This document shows positions 1-6,181 of a stretch of DNA of 8,363 nucleotides, piece by piece. Origin of the DNA: Bacteroidota bacterium (GTDB taxonomy: Bacteria > Bacteroidota > Bacteroidia > Bacteroidales > WCHB1-69). The notes under the pieces are model-generated. The model was not told where the DNA came from and did no database searches. It saw only the letters and a program-made list of their open reading frames with translations. The DNA lies in contig JAEWUL010000287.1 in assembly GCA_023459435.1 (NCBI GenBank), positions 1 to 8,363 on the forward strand, in the 5' to 3' direction. Made by a program: the position numbers and the translations under genes. How positions within the stretch are numbered: position 1 is the first letter of the stretch; every line of letters starts with the position of its first letter.

Positions 1-890
1 GGCTTACATTTTTGCTTTCAGCTGATGATTTTTCGCAAATGTTTCGCAGAGCTCGTTATTTTGCCATTTTTTCAGAAAGTGTCAAATATCAGGTAGATTT
101 AATCAAGAAAACACAAGAGGAAATTACAAAAAAAAATGAAGAGATCATCCTATTAAAAGAACAAAAGCAGGCCATTCTTGAGGGTAAGGAGTTGGAAATA
201 AAAAGATTAGAAAAAGATAGAAACACAAAAACAAAGACTGCTGAACAACTGAAGAAAAAAGAGAAAGCATTGGCTTCTGAATTACGTGACAAACAAAAAA
301 GGAGAAGAGAATTGGATGCAGCCATAAAAAAAGCTATTGAAGAGGAGATTAAAGCTGCCAACAGAAAGAAGAGTTCCACCAAAACGAATACAAAGAGTTC
401 AACAGGAACTGCAACACCAACGAAAGGATCAGTAAGTACAACAGTAATAGAACTCACTCCTGAAGAACAATTAGTGAGTAACTCTTTCATCAGTAATAAA
501 GGAAGGCTCCCATGGCCTGTTGCTAAAGGATCTAAAATTTCAGATTTTGGAACAGCACCCCACCCTGATGTCCCATCTGTAATGATAGAAAACAGAGGGA
601 TTGATATCCTTGTTGAACCCGGCACTCATGTACGAGCAATCTTTGAAGGTGTGGTAAGTGGCGTATTGGATATGATGGGAAGTAAAGTGGTAATGGTTCG
701 TCATGGAGAGTATTTGTCAGTTTATCAAAATCTGGCAACTGTGAATGTAAAAAAAGGGGATAAAGTCTCCACCAAACAAGTTTTAGGAACTGTTGGGAAA
801 GCCAACGGTTCAAACACTTACGAACTCCATTTTGAAGTGTGGAAAAACACCTCCTTTTTAAACCCAAACAGTTGGTTATCTAATAAATAA
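1..890 (+). CDS. envC: EnvC-like murein hydrolase activator (degenerate LytM/M23 domain), 5' end missing
   Basis: Probable periplasmic activator of cell-wall amidases that split septal peptidoglycan. The frame is open to base 1 and a TTG at 12 is not a convincing start, so the true start lies upstream; residues below count from that TTG. Residues 20-118 form a charged, Lys/Glu-rich coiled coil, followed by a Ser/Thr/Lys-rich linker (119-148) and a C-terminal LytM (peptidase M23) domain (about 165-290). The M23 zinc ligands are only half present: Asn194 stands where the first His is expected (NRGID, Asp198 kept), and Glu271 replaces the first His of HxH (ELHFE, His273 kept). Loss of zinc binding is the known pattern of EnvC-type activators, as opposed to active endopeptidases such as NlpD-unrelated M23 enzymes. 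The stop lies 5 bases before the next gene, suggesting co-transcription. Family assignment is strong; the activator role is inferred from the missing ligands. Confidence 0.85.
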   Translation, partial: LTFLLSADDFSQMFRRARYFAIFSESVKYQVDLIKKTQEEITKKNEEIILLKEQKQAILEGKELEIKRLEKDRNTKTKTAEQLKKKEKALASELRDKQKRRRELDAAIKKAIEEEIKAANRKKSSTKTNTKSSTGTATPTKGSVSTTVIELTPEEQLVSNSFISNKGRLPWPVAKGSKISDFGTAPHPDVPSVMIENRGIDILVEPGTHVRAIFEGVVSGVLDMMGSKVVMVRHGEYLSVYQNLATVNVKKGDKVSTKQVLGTVGKANGSNTYELHFEVWKNTSFLNPNSWLSNK

Positions 891-895
891 GCTAT

Positions 896-1702
896 ATGAG
901 AATTGATGTTAGAAAAGCAATAGCTTCCAAAAACCCAACCCTGGCCAAATGGCTCCCCCGATTCGTAATTAGAACTCTGGAAAAAATTGTTTGTCAGGAT
1001 CAGATGAATGCATTTCTTACAGCACATGAACAGGATTCACCCTATGATTTTGCCAAAAATACGGTTGAAGTAGCTGCTCAGGTGAGTTTTGTTATCAAAA
1101 ACGAAGAGAATGTTCCAAAAACAGGTCGATACATACTTGTTTCAAATCACCCATTGGGGGGCATCGATGGGGTTGCTTTAATTGCCGCAATGAGCCGTTA
1201 TCGAAAAGATATTAAAATACCTGCCAATGACCTGATTATGCAACTGGAGCCTTTGCATGAGCTTTTAATACCCATTAATAAACATGGAAAAAATAGTCGT
1301 GAAATTTCAAATCAAATCAACAATGTATTTGCATCTGATGATCTAATCATCTATTTTCCAGCTGGTTTGTGTTCCCGGGAAGAGAATGGTGTTTTAATGG
1401 ATCCGGAATGGAAAAAAACAGCCCTTAAAAAGGCCAAAGAGTTTCAAAGAGATATCGTTCCTGTTTTCTTTGATGGGAGAAATACAGATCGTTTTTACAG
1501 AATAGCTCGTTGGAGAAAAAGACTTGGTTTAAAATTCAACATTGAAATGTTGTTTTTACCTTCAGAAATATTCAGACATAAAGGGGAGCAGTTTACCCTC
1601 TATTTTGGGGCTCCCATTTCATATAAAACTTTTGACAATAGTAAAACAGATGCAGAATGGACAACCTGGTTGAAAGAACAGGTTTATGCATTAAAAAAAT
1701 AA
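896..1702 (+). CDS. glsA: PlsC-like lysophospholipid/O-acyltransferase, probable glycine-lipid O-acyltransferase GlsA
   Basis: A 268-residue acyltransferase of the PlsC/LPLAT superfamily. The catalytic block is SNHPLGGIDG at 83-92, with His85 and Asp91. The five-residue His-Asp spacing and the HPLGG form differ from the NHxxxxD of classical PlsC and match the group that O-acylates amino-acid lipids (GlsA of Bacteroides, the PlsC-like half of OlsF). The later block YFPAGLCSR (153-161) fits the substrate-binding FPEG-type motif, and DIVPVFF (176-182) fits the last conserved block. There is no clear transmembrane segment, so it is likely a peripheral inner-membrane enzyme. It ends 5 bases before an OlsB/GlsB-like N-acyltransferase gene. 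Together they would acylate glycine, first on nitrogen and then on the 3-hydroxyl of the first acyl chain. The substrate is inferred from family and neighbour; a general 1-acylglycerol-3-phosphate acyltransferase is the alternative. Confidence 0.75.
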   Translation: MRIDVRKAIASKNPTLAKWLPRFVIRTLEKIVCQDQMNAFLTAHEQDSPYDFAKNTVEVAAQVSFVIKNEENVPKTGRYILVSNHPLGGIDGVALIAAMSRYRKDIKIPANDLIMQLEPLHELLIPINKHGKNSREISNQINNVFASDDLIIYFPAGLCSREENGVLMDPEWKKTALKKAKEFQRDIVPVFFDGRNTDRFYRIARWRKRLGLKFNIEMLFLPSEIFRHKGEQFTLYFGAPISYKTFDNSKTDAEWTTWLKEQVYALKK

Positions 1703-1707
1703 ACTAG

Positions 1708-2649
1708 ATGGAAGAAATTATAAATCCTGTTGACAAAGAGCTTTTAAAATCTGAGCTCACTCCTGATAAATTTCTCCGCACTACCAATGTGGGAGGAAAC
1801 TCAATATATTTAATCACAGCGCATGATTCACCTCATGTGATGCTGGAAATTGGCCGATTGAGAGAAGTAACCTTTCGACAAGCAGGTGGAGGAACCGGAT
1901 GTAAAGTTGACATTGATGAGTATGATACAGCTCCTGTACCATTTAAACAATTGATTGTTTGGAATAACGAAGCAGAGGAGATTATCAGCTCCTATCGTTA
2001 TATCCTTTGTAAGGATGTTCCATTAGATGAAAATGGATATCCACACACTCCTACGTCAAAATTGTTCCATTTATCTGAAAAATTTATTAAAAATCAATGG
2101 TTAGATTCTATTGAATTAGGTAGAAGTTTTGTACAACCTAAATATCAGGGAACATCAAATCCTCGTTTAGGTCTTTTTTCATTGGACAATCTTTGGGATG
2201 GACTGGGTGCTATCTCTGTTGACTATCCTGAAGCAAAATATTTTTTTGGAAAAATGACCATGTACGACAGTTACAACAGATTAGCCAGGAACTGGATCCT
2301 TGCGTTTTTAAACAAATATTTTAAAGGGGATGATTCGCTCGTCACCCCTTTTCATCCTGTTTCAGCAGACAAGGGATTGCAAGCTCTTAAATCGATTTTT
2401 ATTCACAATACATTCAAGGAAGATTTTCGGAACTTAAATGAAAATATCCGAAATTTAAAGGAGAGTATTCCTCCATTGATCAAATCTTATATGTCACTAT
2501 CCTCAACAATGCAATGTTTCGGAGCATCCGCGAACCCTGAATTTGGTCCTGTGGAAGAGATTGCCATTCTGATTACAATCGCTGATATTTACGAAGAAAA
2601 AAAGAAAAGACATATTCTATCTTACATCAATAAGAAAAAGGAGGAATAG
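1708..2649 (+). CDS. glsB: OlsB/GlsB-like N-acyltransferase (hemolysin-type GNAT fold), glycine lipid synthesis
   Basis: A 313-residue protein of the family often annotated as hemolysin or GNAT N-acyltransferase, related to OlsB (ornithine lipids) and to acyl-homoserine-lactone synthases. Recognisable features are the RLREVTFR motif (50-57), the Gly-rich stretch ending in KVDIDEYD (66-73), QLIVWN (81-86), and ELGRSFVQPKYQ (136-147), which corresponds to the conserved ELxR motif of the fold. The C-terminal part has IPPLIKSYMSL near 254-264 and NPEFG near 276-280, as in full-length OlsB-like proteins. In Bacteroides the homologous enzyme transfers a 3-hydroxyacyl group to the amino group of glycine, the first step to glycine lipids and related serine-glycine lipids. 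It follows the O-acyltransferase gene by 5 bases, giving both steps of the pathway. Whether the amino acid is glycine, ornithine or another cannot be read from sequence. Confidence 0.75.
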   Translation: MEEIINPVDKELLKSELTPDKFLRTTNVGGNSIYLITAHDSPHVMLEIGRLREVTFRQAGGGTGCKVDIDEYDTAPVPFKQLIVWNNEAEEIISSYRYILCKDVPLDENGYPHTPTSKLFHLSEKFIKNQWLDSIELGRSFVQPKYQGTSNPRLGLFSLDNLWDGLGAISVDYPEAKYFFGKMTMYDSYNRLARNWILAFLNKYFKGDDSLVTPFHPVSADKGLQALKSIFIHNTFKEDFRNLNENIRNLKESIPPLIKSYMSLSSTMQCFGASANPEFGPVEEIAILITIADIYEEKKKRHILSYINKKKEE

Positions 2650-2668
2650 CCTTTCAAAAATTTATCTT

Positions 2669-3283
2669 ATGCAAATAAAAACCATCACTTTTTTACAGAG
2701 TGTCGTCGATTGGAAAAAATGCCCAAGCACCTCACTCCCGGAATATGCTTTTATCGGGAGATCAAATGTGGGGAAATCATCCTTAATCAACATGTTGGCA
2801 AATAACAACAAGTTGGCAAAAACATCCGGAAAACCGGGTAAAACACAAACTATCAACCATTTTATTGTAAATAATCAATGGTATCTGGTTGATTTGCCCG
2901 GGTATGGATATGCCAAAACATCTAAAACAATTCGTGAATCCTGGGGTAAAATGATTAGTGATTACATTACCCTTCGTGAAAATCTTCAATTTCTTTTTGT
3001 TTTAATAGACTCCAGACTGGAACCTCAAAAGATAGATCTCGAATTTATCAACCAGCTGGGTGAGAAGATGGTTCCATTTGGAATAATTTTTACAAAATCG
3101 GATAAACTTACCTTGACCGGAACTAAAAAAAATATTGAATTACTCAAAAAAATATTAAATTTAACCTGGGATGAGCTCCCTCCAATGATCATCTCATCTG
3201 CCACCACAGGAGCAGGTAAAGAGGAGATCCTCACTTTTATTGAAGAGGTTAATAAACAATATTTTTCTAATCATTCGTTATAA
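2669..3283 (+). CDS. engB: Ribosome biogenesis GTPase EngB (YihA/YsxC)
   Basis: A 204-residue TRAFAC-class GTPase of the EngB family, which is essential in many bacteria and assists late assembly of the large ribosomal subunit in the cytoplasm. All G motifs are visible: G1 GRSNVGKSS (30-38), the G2 region GKTQTINHF (57-65), G3 DLPGYGYAK (75-83), G4 TKSD (142-145) and G5 SSA (176-178). DLPGYGYA and the G2 sequence are signatures of EngB rather than Era or Der. The length is typical for a single-domain family member, with no extensions. The ATG follows the glsB stop by 19 bases with no obvious Shine-Dalgarno sequence, usual for Bacteroidota. It has no clear functional link to its lipid-synthesis neighbours. 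Confidence 0.96.
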   Translation: MQIKTITFLQSVVDWKKCPSTSLPEYAFIGRSNVGKSSLINMLANNNKLAKTSGKPGKTQTINHFIVNNQWYLVDLPGYGYAKTSKTIRESWGKMISDYITLRENLQFLFVLIDSRLEPQKIDLEFINQLGEKMVPFGIIFTKSDKLTLTGTKKNIELLKKILNLTWDELPPMIISSATTGAGKEEILTFIEEVNKQYFSNHSL

Positions 3284-3310
3284 CATTATTAACTATTTAC
3301 AATATTAACA

Positions 3311-3760
3311 ATGAAGAACAAAACAATAACTTATAGCATCATTCTTCTATTGAGTACCATCAGTATCAGTTGTTCTGGGTTGCTCAAACAAAACAAAGTG
3401 GTAAATAAACCTTTGGTTGGAACCTATTGGAGTCTTGAAAAAATCAATCAAACCAAGATCCCCCAATTTGGAACTATTCCTTATATTTTATTTGCAGAAA
3501 CTGGAAATTTTAATGGTATTGCCGGTTGTAACAGATATTTTGGAACCTATATCCTCAATAAGAAAACGATCTCTATAGAAAACAGTGGTGCAACCAAAAA
3601 GATGTGTGCTAACATGGAAATAGAGAAACAATACTTCGGTGCATTGAAAAAAGAGATCAATTATTATAAAATCTTGGGGGATACCCTGATCCTTTTTGAA
3701 AGAAACAAAGAGGTGCTCCGCTATATTGCTAAAGATAATCCAACACCTCAAAATGACTAA
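3311..3760 (+). CDS. META/HslJ-domain protein, probable lipoprotein
   Basis: A 149-residue exported protein with one META domain (HslJ family). A basic start and a hydrophobic stretch (about 6-20) lead to Cys21 followed by Ser-Gly. The preceding residues SIS fit only a loose lipobox, since position -3 is Ser instead of Leu or Val, but Bacteroidota lipoboxes vary. The domain spans about 35-142: GTYWSLEKI (37-45), the diagnostic GCNRYFG (72-78), TKKMCA (95-100) matching the family's T-x-M-x-C element, then Glu105 and the final strands TLILFE (125-130). Family members are linked to heat or novobiocin tolerance in E. coli (HslJ), but the molecular function is unknown. The gene begins 27 bases after engB and is the last of the first gene run. 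The META assignment is firm; lipidation is probable. Confidence 0.82.
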   Translation: MKNKTITYSIILLLSTISISCSGLLKQNKVVNKPLVGTYWSLEKINQTKIPQFGTIPYILFAETGNFNGIAGCNRYFGTYILNKKTISIENSGATKKMCANMEIEKQYFGALKKEINYYKILGDTLILFERNKEVLRYIAKDNPTPQND

Positions 3761-3785
3761 TAAATACTACCAAAAGATTTTTTAG

Positions 3786-3793
3786 TATCTTCG
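3786..3793 (+). promoter_or_regulatory. Possible Bacteroidota -7 promoter element before surA
   Basis: TATCTTCG matches the Bacteroidota -7 consensus TAnnTTTG with one mismatch and lies 36 bases before the surA ATG, with an A-rich leader between. No TTTG-like -33 element is seen at the expected 19-21 base spacing, so this is a weak call. It sits in the largest gap between same-strand genes (69 bases), where a new transcript would be expected. Confidence 0.35.
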
Positions 3794-3829
3794 CAGGTTG
3801 AACCAAACAAAAAAATTATTACCCAATAC

Positions 3830-5170
3830 ATGAAGAAACTTATTCTATTTTTAATACTTGGTGTTCTTTTTACAACATCCATTGCACAGGTTACTGTAGA
3901 TGCAATAATCGCAGTTGTTGGAAAAGAGATCATTTTACAATCTGATTTGGACAAAGCCATGGCTGAACGAACCCGATTGTATCAAAGTGAAACAGACCTT
4001 GAAATGATCCGTTGTGCAACCCTACAAGAGTTAGTATTTGCAAAATTAATGGTACATCAGGCAGATATTGACAGTATTGTGATTACACAGGATGATGTAG
4101 ATAATCAAATCAATGCAAGAGTGCAGGTATGGTTACAATCAGTAGGTGGTGATCCAAAACTGATTGAACAACATTTCGGTAAAACCATGGAACAGATTAA
4201 ACAAGACATGAAGGAACCGATGTATAATGTTTTGATCTCTGAAAGAATTACTGCTTCTATAACAGATGGGATCACCATAACACCATCTGAGGTAAAAGCT
4301 TTTTTCAACAAGTTTGATATGGACAGTATGCCAATTATCCCTGAAACCTTCGAGTTTGGGCATATTGTTAAATCTCCCCCAGTTAGTGAAAAAGAGGTTG
4401 CATCCATTAAGACACTTCTGAATGAATATCGGGAGAGGGTTTTAAAAGGAGAAAAATTTTCTATGTTAGCACGTTTATACTCTGATGACCCTGGCTCTGC
4501 TCCAAAAGGGGGTGTTTTAGGATTTGTAGAAAGAGGTGAGTTATATCCCGAATTTGAAGCCGTAGCATTCTCCTTAAAACCGGGTGAAGTTTCTCAAATC
4601 GTACAGACAAAAGCAGGATATCATATCATACAAATGATTGAAAGAAGAGGAGATGCGATCAATGTAGCTCATATTTTATTACAACCCAAACCTTCTGAAG
4701 AGGAACAAGTGAATGCCATAACCTTCTTAGATAGTATTCGAACTGTTCTCATTCAAAATCCGATCGATTTTAGTGAAGCTGCTAAAAAATACTCCGATGA
4801 CCTTTCAAAAAACAACGGTGGATGGGTTGTCAATAAATATTCCGGTTCTTTTAAATTTGATAAAGAATCTTTAGAACCTACTGTTTATGCTGTTCTTTCC
4901 AGACTAAAACCCGGTGAATACTCTTCTTCTATCCCATTTGTCAATGAGGATGGAATTATGGGTTACAGAATTATTTACTTAAAAACAAAAACGGCTCAAC
5001 ATAAAGCAAATTTATCTGAAGATTATGATATCATCAAGAATGCTGCTCTGGAAGAGAAAAAACAAAATGCCATTGACAAATGGATCGTAAATAAAGTGAA
5101 AGTAACCAGTATTAAAATTTCAGAAAAATATAAACAATGTCCTTTCGTCATCGATTGGCAAATACCGTAA
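3830..5170 (+). CDS. surA: SurA-type periplasmic peptidylprolyl isomerase/chaperone with two parvulin domains
   Basis: A 446-residue secreted foldase. Residues 1-19 are a signal peptide ending SIA before Gln20, a usual Bacteroidota cleavage context. Residues 21-165 form the SurA-type N-terminal chaperone region (VDAIIAVVGKEIILQSDLD is the hallmark start of the mature protein). Parvulin domain 1 covers about 172-273, with FGHIV (176-180), YSDDPGS (217-223) and the closing GYHIIQM (263-269). Parvulin domain 2 covers about 276-395, with VAHILL (279-284), YSDD (321-324), GGW (330-332) and GYRIIYLK (388-395). A helical C-terminal tail follows. This is the SurA layout, whose role is escorting outer-membrane proteins through the periplasm and possibly cis/trans prolyl isomerisation. 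Domain 2 has weaker proline-pocket similarity, so isomerase activity may rest on domain 1. The gene is followed 25 bases later by a MoxR ATPase gene, an association I recall as common in Bacteroidota. Confidence 0.9.
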   Translation: MKKLILFLILGVLFTTSIAQVTVDAIIAVVGKEIILQSDLDKAMAERTRLYQSETDLEMIRCATLQELVFAKLMVHQADIDSIVITQDDVDNQINARVQVWLQSVGGDPKLIEQHFGKTMEQIKQDMKEPMYNVLISERITASITDGITITPSEVKAFFNKFDMDSMPIIPETFEFGHIVKSPPVSEKEVASIKTLLNEYRERVLKGEKFSMLARLYSDDPGSAPKGGVLGFVERGELYPEFEAVAFSLKPGEVSQIVQTKAGYHIIQMIERRGDAINVAHILLQPKPSEEEQVNAITFLDSIRTVLIQNPIDFSEAAKKYSDDLSKNNGGWVVNKYSGSFKFDKESLEPTVYAVLSRLKPGEYSSSIPFVNEDGIMGYRIIYLKTKTAQHKANLSEDYDIIKNAALEEKKQNAIDKWIVNKVKVTSIKISEKYKQCPFVIDWQIP

Positions 5171-5195
5171 CCTATCAAAATAACTTACACAATTC

Positions 5196-6173
5196 ATGGA
5201 AACTCAATTCAAAAATGATGTAGAAGCCATTGAAGCTTTTGTCCAAAAATATGCAGAACTAAAAACCGAAATCGGAAAGGTGATTGTTGGCCAGGATGAT
5301 GTCATCAAAAATATCCTAATGGCTATGTTTAGCAGAAGTCATGCTCTGTTAATAGGGGTTCCTGGTTTGGCTAAAACATTAATGATCACAACAATTGCTA
5401 AAACAATTAATTTGACATACAATAGAATTCAATTTACTCCCGATCTCATGCCATCTGACATTATGGGAACAGAGATTTTGGATGAAACCAGAAAATTTAA
5501 ATTTGTAAAAGGTCCCATTTTCGCGAATATTGTATTGGCGGATGAGATCAACCGTACACCTCCAAAAACACAATCTGCCCTTTTGGAAGCAATGCAGGAA
5601 AGATCGGTCAGCATGAATGGAGTCACTTATGATTTGCCAAATCCTTTTTTTGTTTTAGCTACTCAAAATCCTATTGAACAGGAAGGTACCTATCCACTTC
5701 CTGAAGCACAACAAGATCGTTTTATGTTCAATATTTACCTTGATTATCCGAGCTTTAATGAGGAAGTAGATATAGTGAAATCAACGATTCACGGGGATAT
5801 GAAAGAACCAAGGGAGATCCTGACTGTAAATGAAATTATTTTTTATCAAAAATTACTCCAAAAAATCCCCATTACAGAAAATCTATATCAGTACGCTGTT
5901 AAGTTAGCTGCATCAACAAGACCAGGAACATCAGGGGCACATCCATGGGCTACCGACTATTTATCCTGGGGAGCAGGACCACGTGCCTCACAATTCCTCA
6001 TCATCGGGGCCAGAACCCATGCCGTTTTAAACGGTAAACTTTCTCCTGATATTGAAGATGTGAAAGCAGTTGCGCATAATATTCTCAGACATAGAATTAT
6101 CAAAAATTACAAAGCTGAAGCTGAAGGGATCTCCATTGAAGATATCATCGACAAATTAATGAATAGTATATAA
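5196..6173 (+). CDS. MoxR-family AAA+ ATPase
   Basis: A 325-residue cytoplasmic AAA+ ATPase of the MoxR family, thought to act as a chaperone that activates or assembles partner complexes, often with von Willebrand factor A (VWA) proteins. Visible motifs: IVGQDDVI (30-37), Walker A GVPGLAKT (54-61), the MoxR-typical FTPDLMPSDIMG (80-91), Walker B VLADEINR (113-120, Asp116 and Glu117), sensor 1 ATQNP (155-159), the YPLPEAQQDRF segment (166-176, Arg175 a likely arginine finger) and sensor 2 GPRAS (251-255). The C-terminal lid domain ends near 320. Length and all catalytic residues are normal. In many Bacteroidota the gene heads a cluster with DUF58 and Bat VWA genes. Here it is followed after 8 bases by a histidine kinase, so the usual partners are not adjacent. 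Confidence 0.94.
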   Translation: METQFKNDVEAIEAFVQKYAELKTEIGKVIVGQDDVIKNILMAMFSRSHALLIGVPGLAKTLMITTIAKTINLTYNRIQFTPDLMPSDIMGTEILDETRKFKFVKGPIFANIVLADEINRTPPKTQSALLEAMQERSVSMNGVTYDLPNPFFVLATQNPIEQEGTYPLPEAQQDRFMFNIYLDYPSFNEEVDIVKSTIHGDMKEPREILTVNEIIFYQKLLQKIPITENLYQYAVKLAASTRPGTSGAHPWATDYLSWGAGPRASQFLIIGARTHAVLNGKLSPDIEDVKAVAHNILRHRIIKNYKAEAEGISIEDIIDKLMNSI

Positions 6174-6181
6174 ATTGTATC

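Noticed and set aside
12..14. TTG at 12 as the start codon of the EnvC-like gene
   Set aside because: The frame is open upstream to base 1, and EnvC-type proteins have a signal peptide and more coiled coil before this point, so the gene simply begins outside the window.
89..625. 178-codon open frame on the minus strand opposite the EnvC-like gene
   Set aside because: Its translation is low-complexity Ser/Phe/Leu-rich, the mirror of Lys/Glu-rich coiled-coil codons on the plus strand. The plus frame has clear LytM motifs, so this is a shadow.
532..867. 111-codon minus-strand open frame over the LytM domain
   Set aside because: No recognisable motif, and it lies fully within a well-supported plus-strand gene.
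2323..2352. Hairpin AAAGGGG-a-TGA / TCA-CCCCTTTT inside glsB, which resembles a terminator
   Set aside because: The stem has a bulged base and only four T's follow before C's. It lies mid-gene in conserved coding sequence, so termination here is unlikely and the pairing may be chance.
4105..4407. 100-codon and 74-codon minus-strand frames within surA
   Set aside because: Both lie inside the SurA coding region, overlap each other in different frames and show no family signature.
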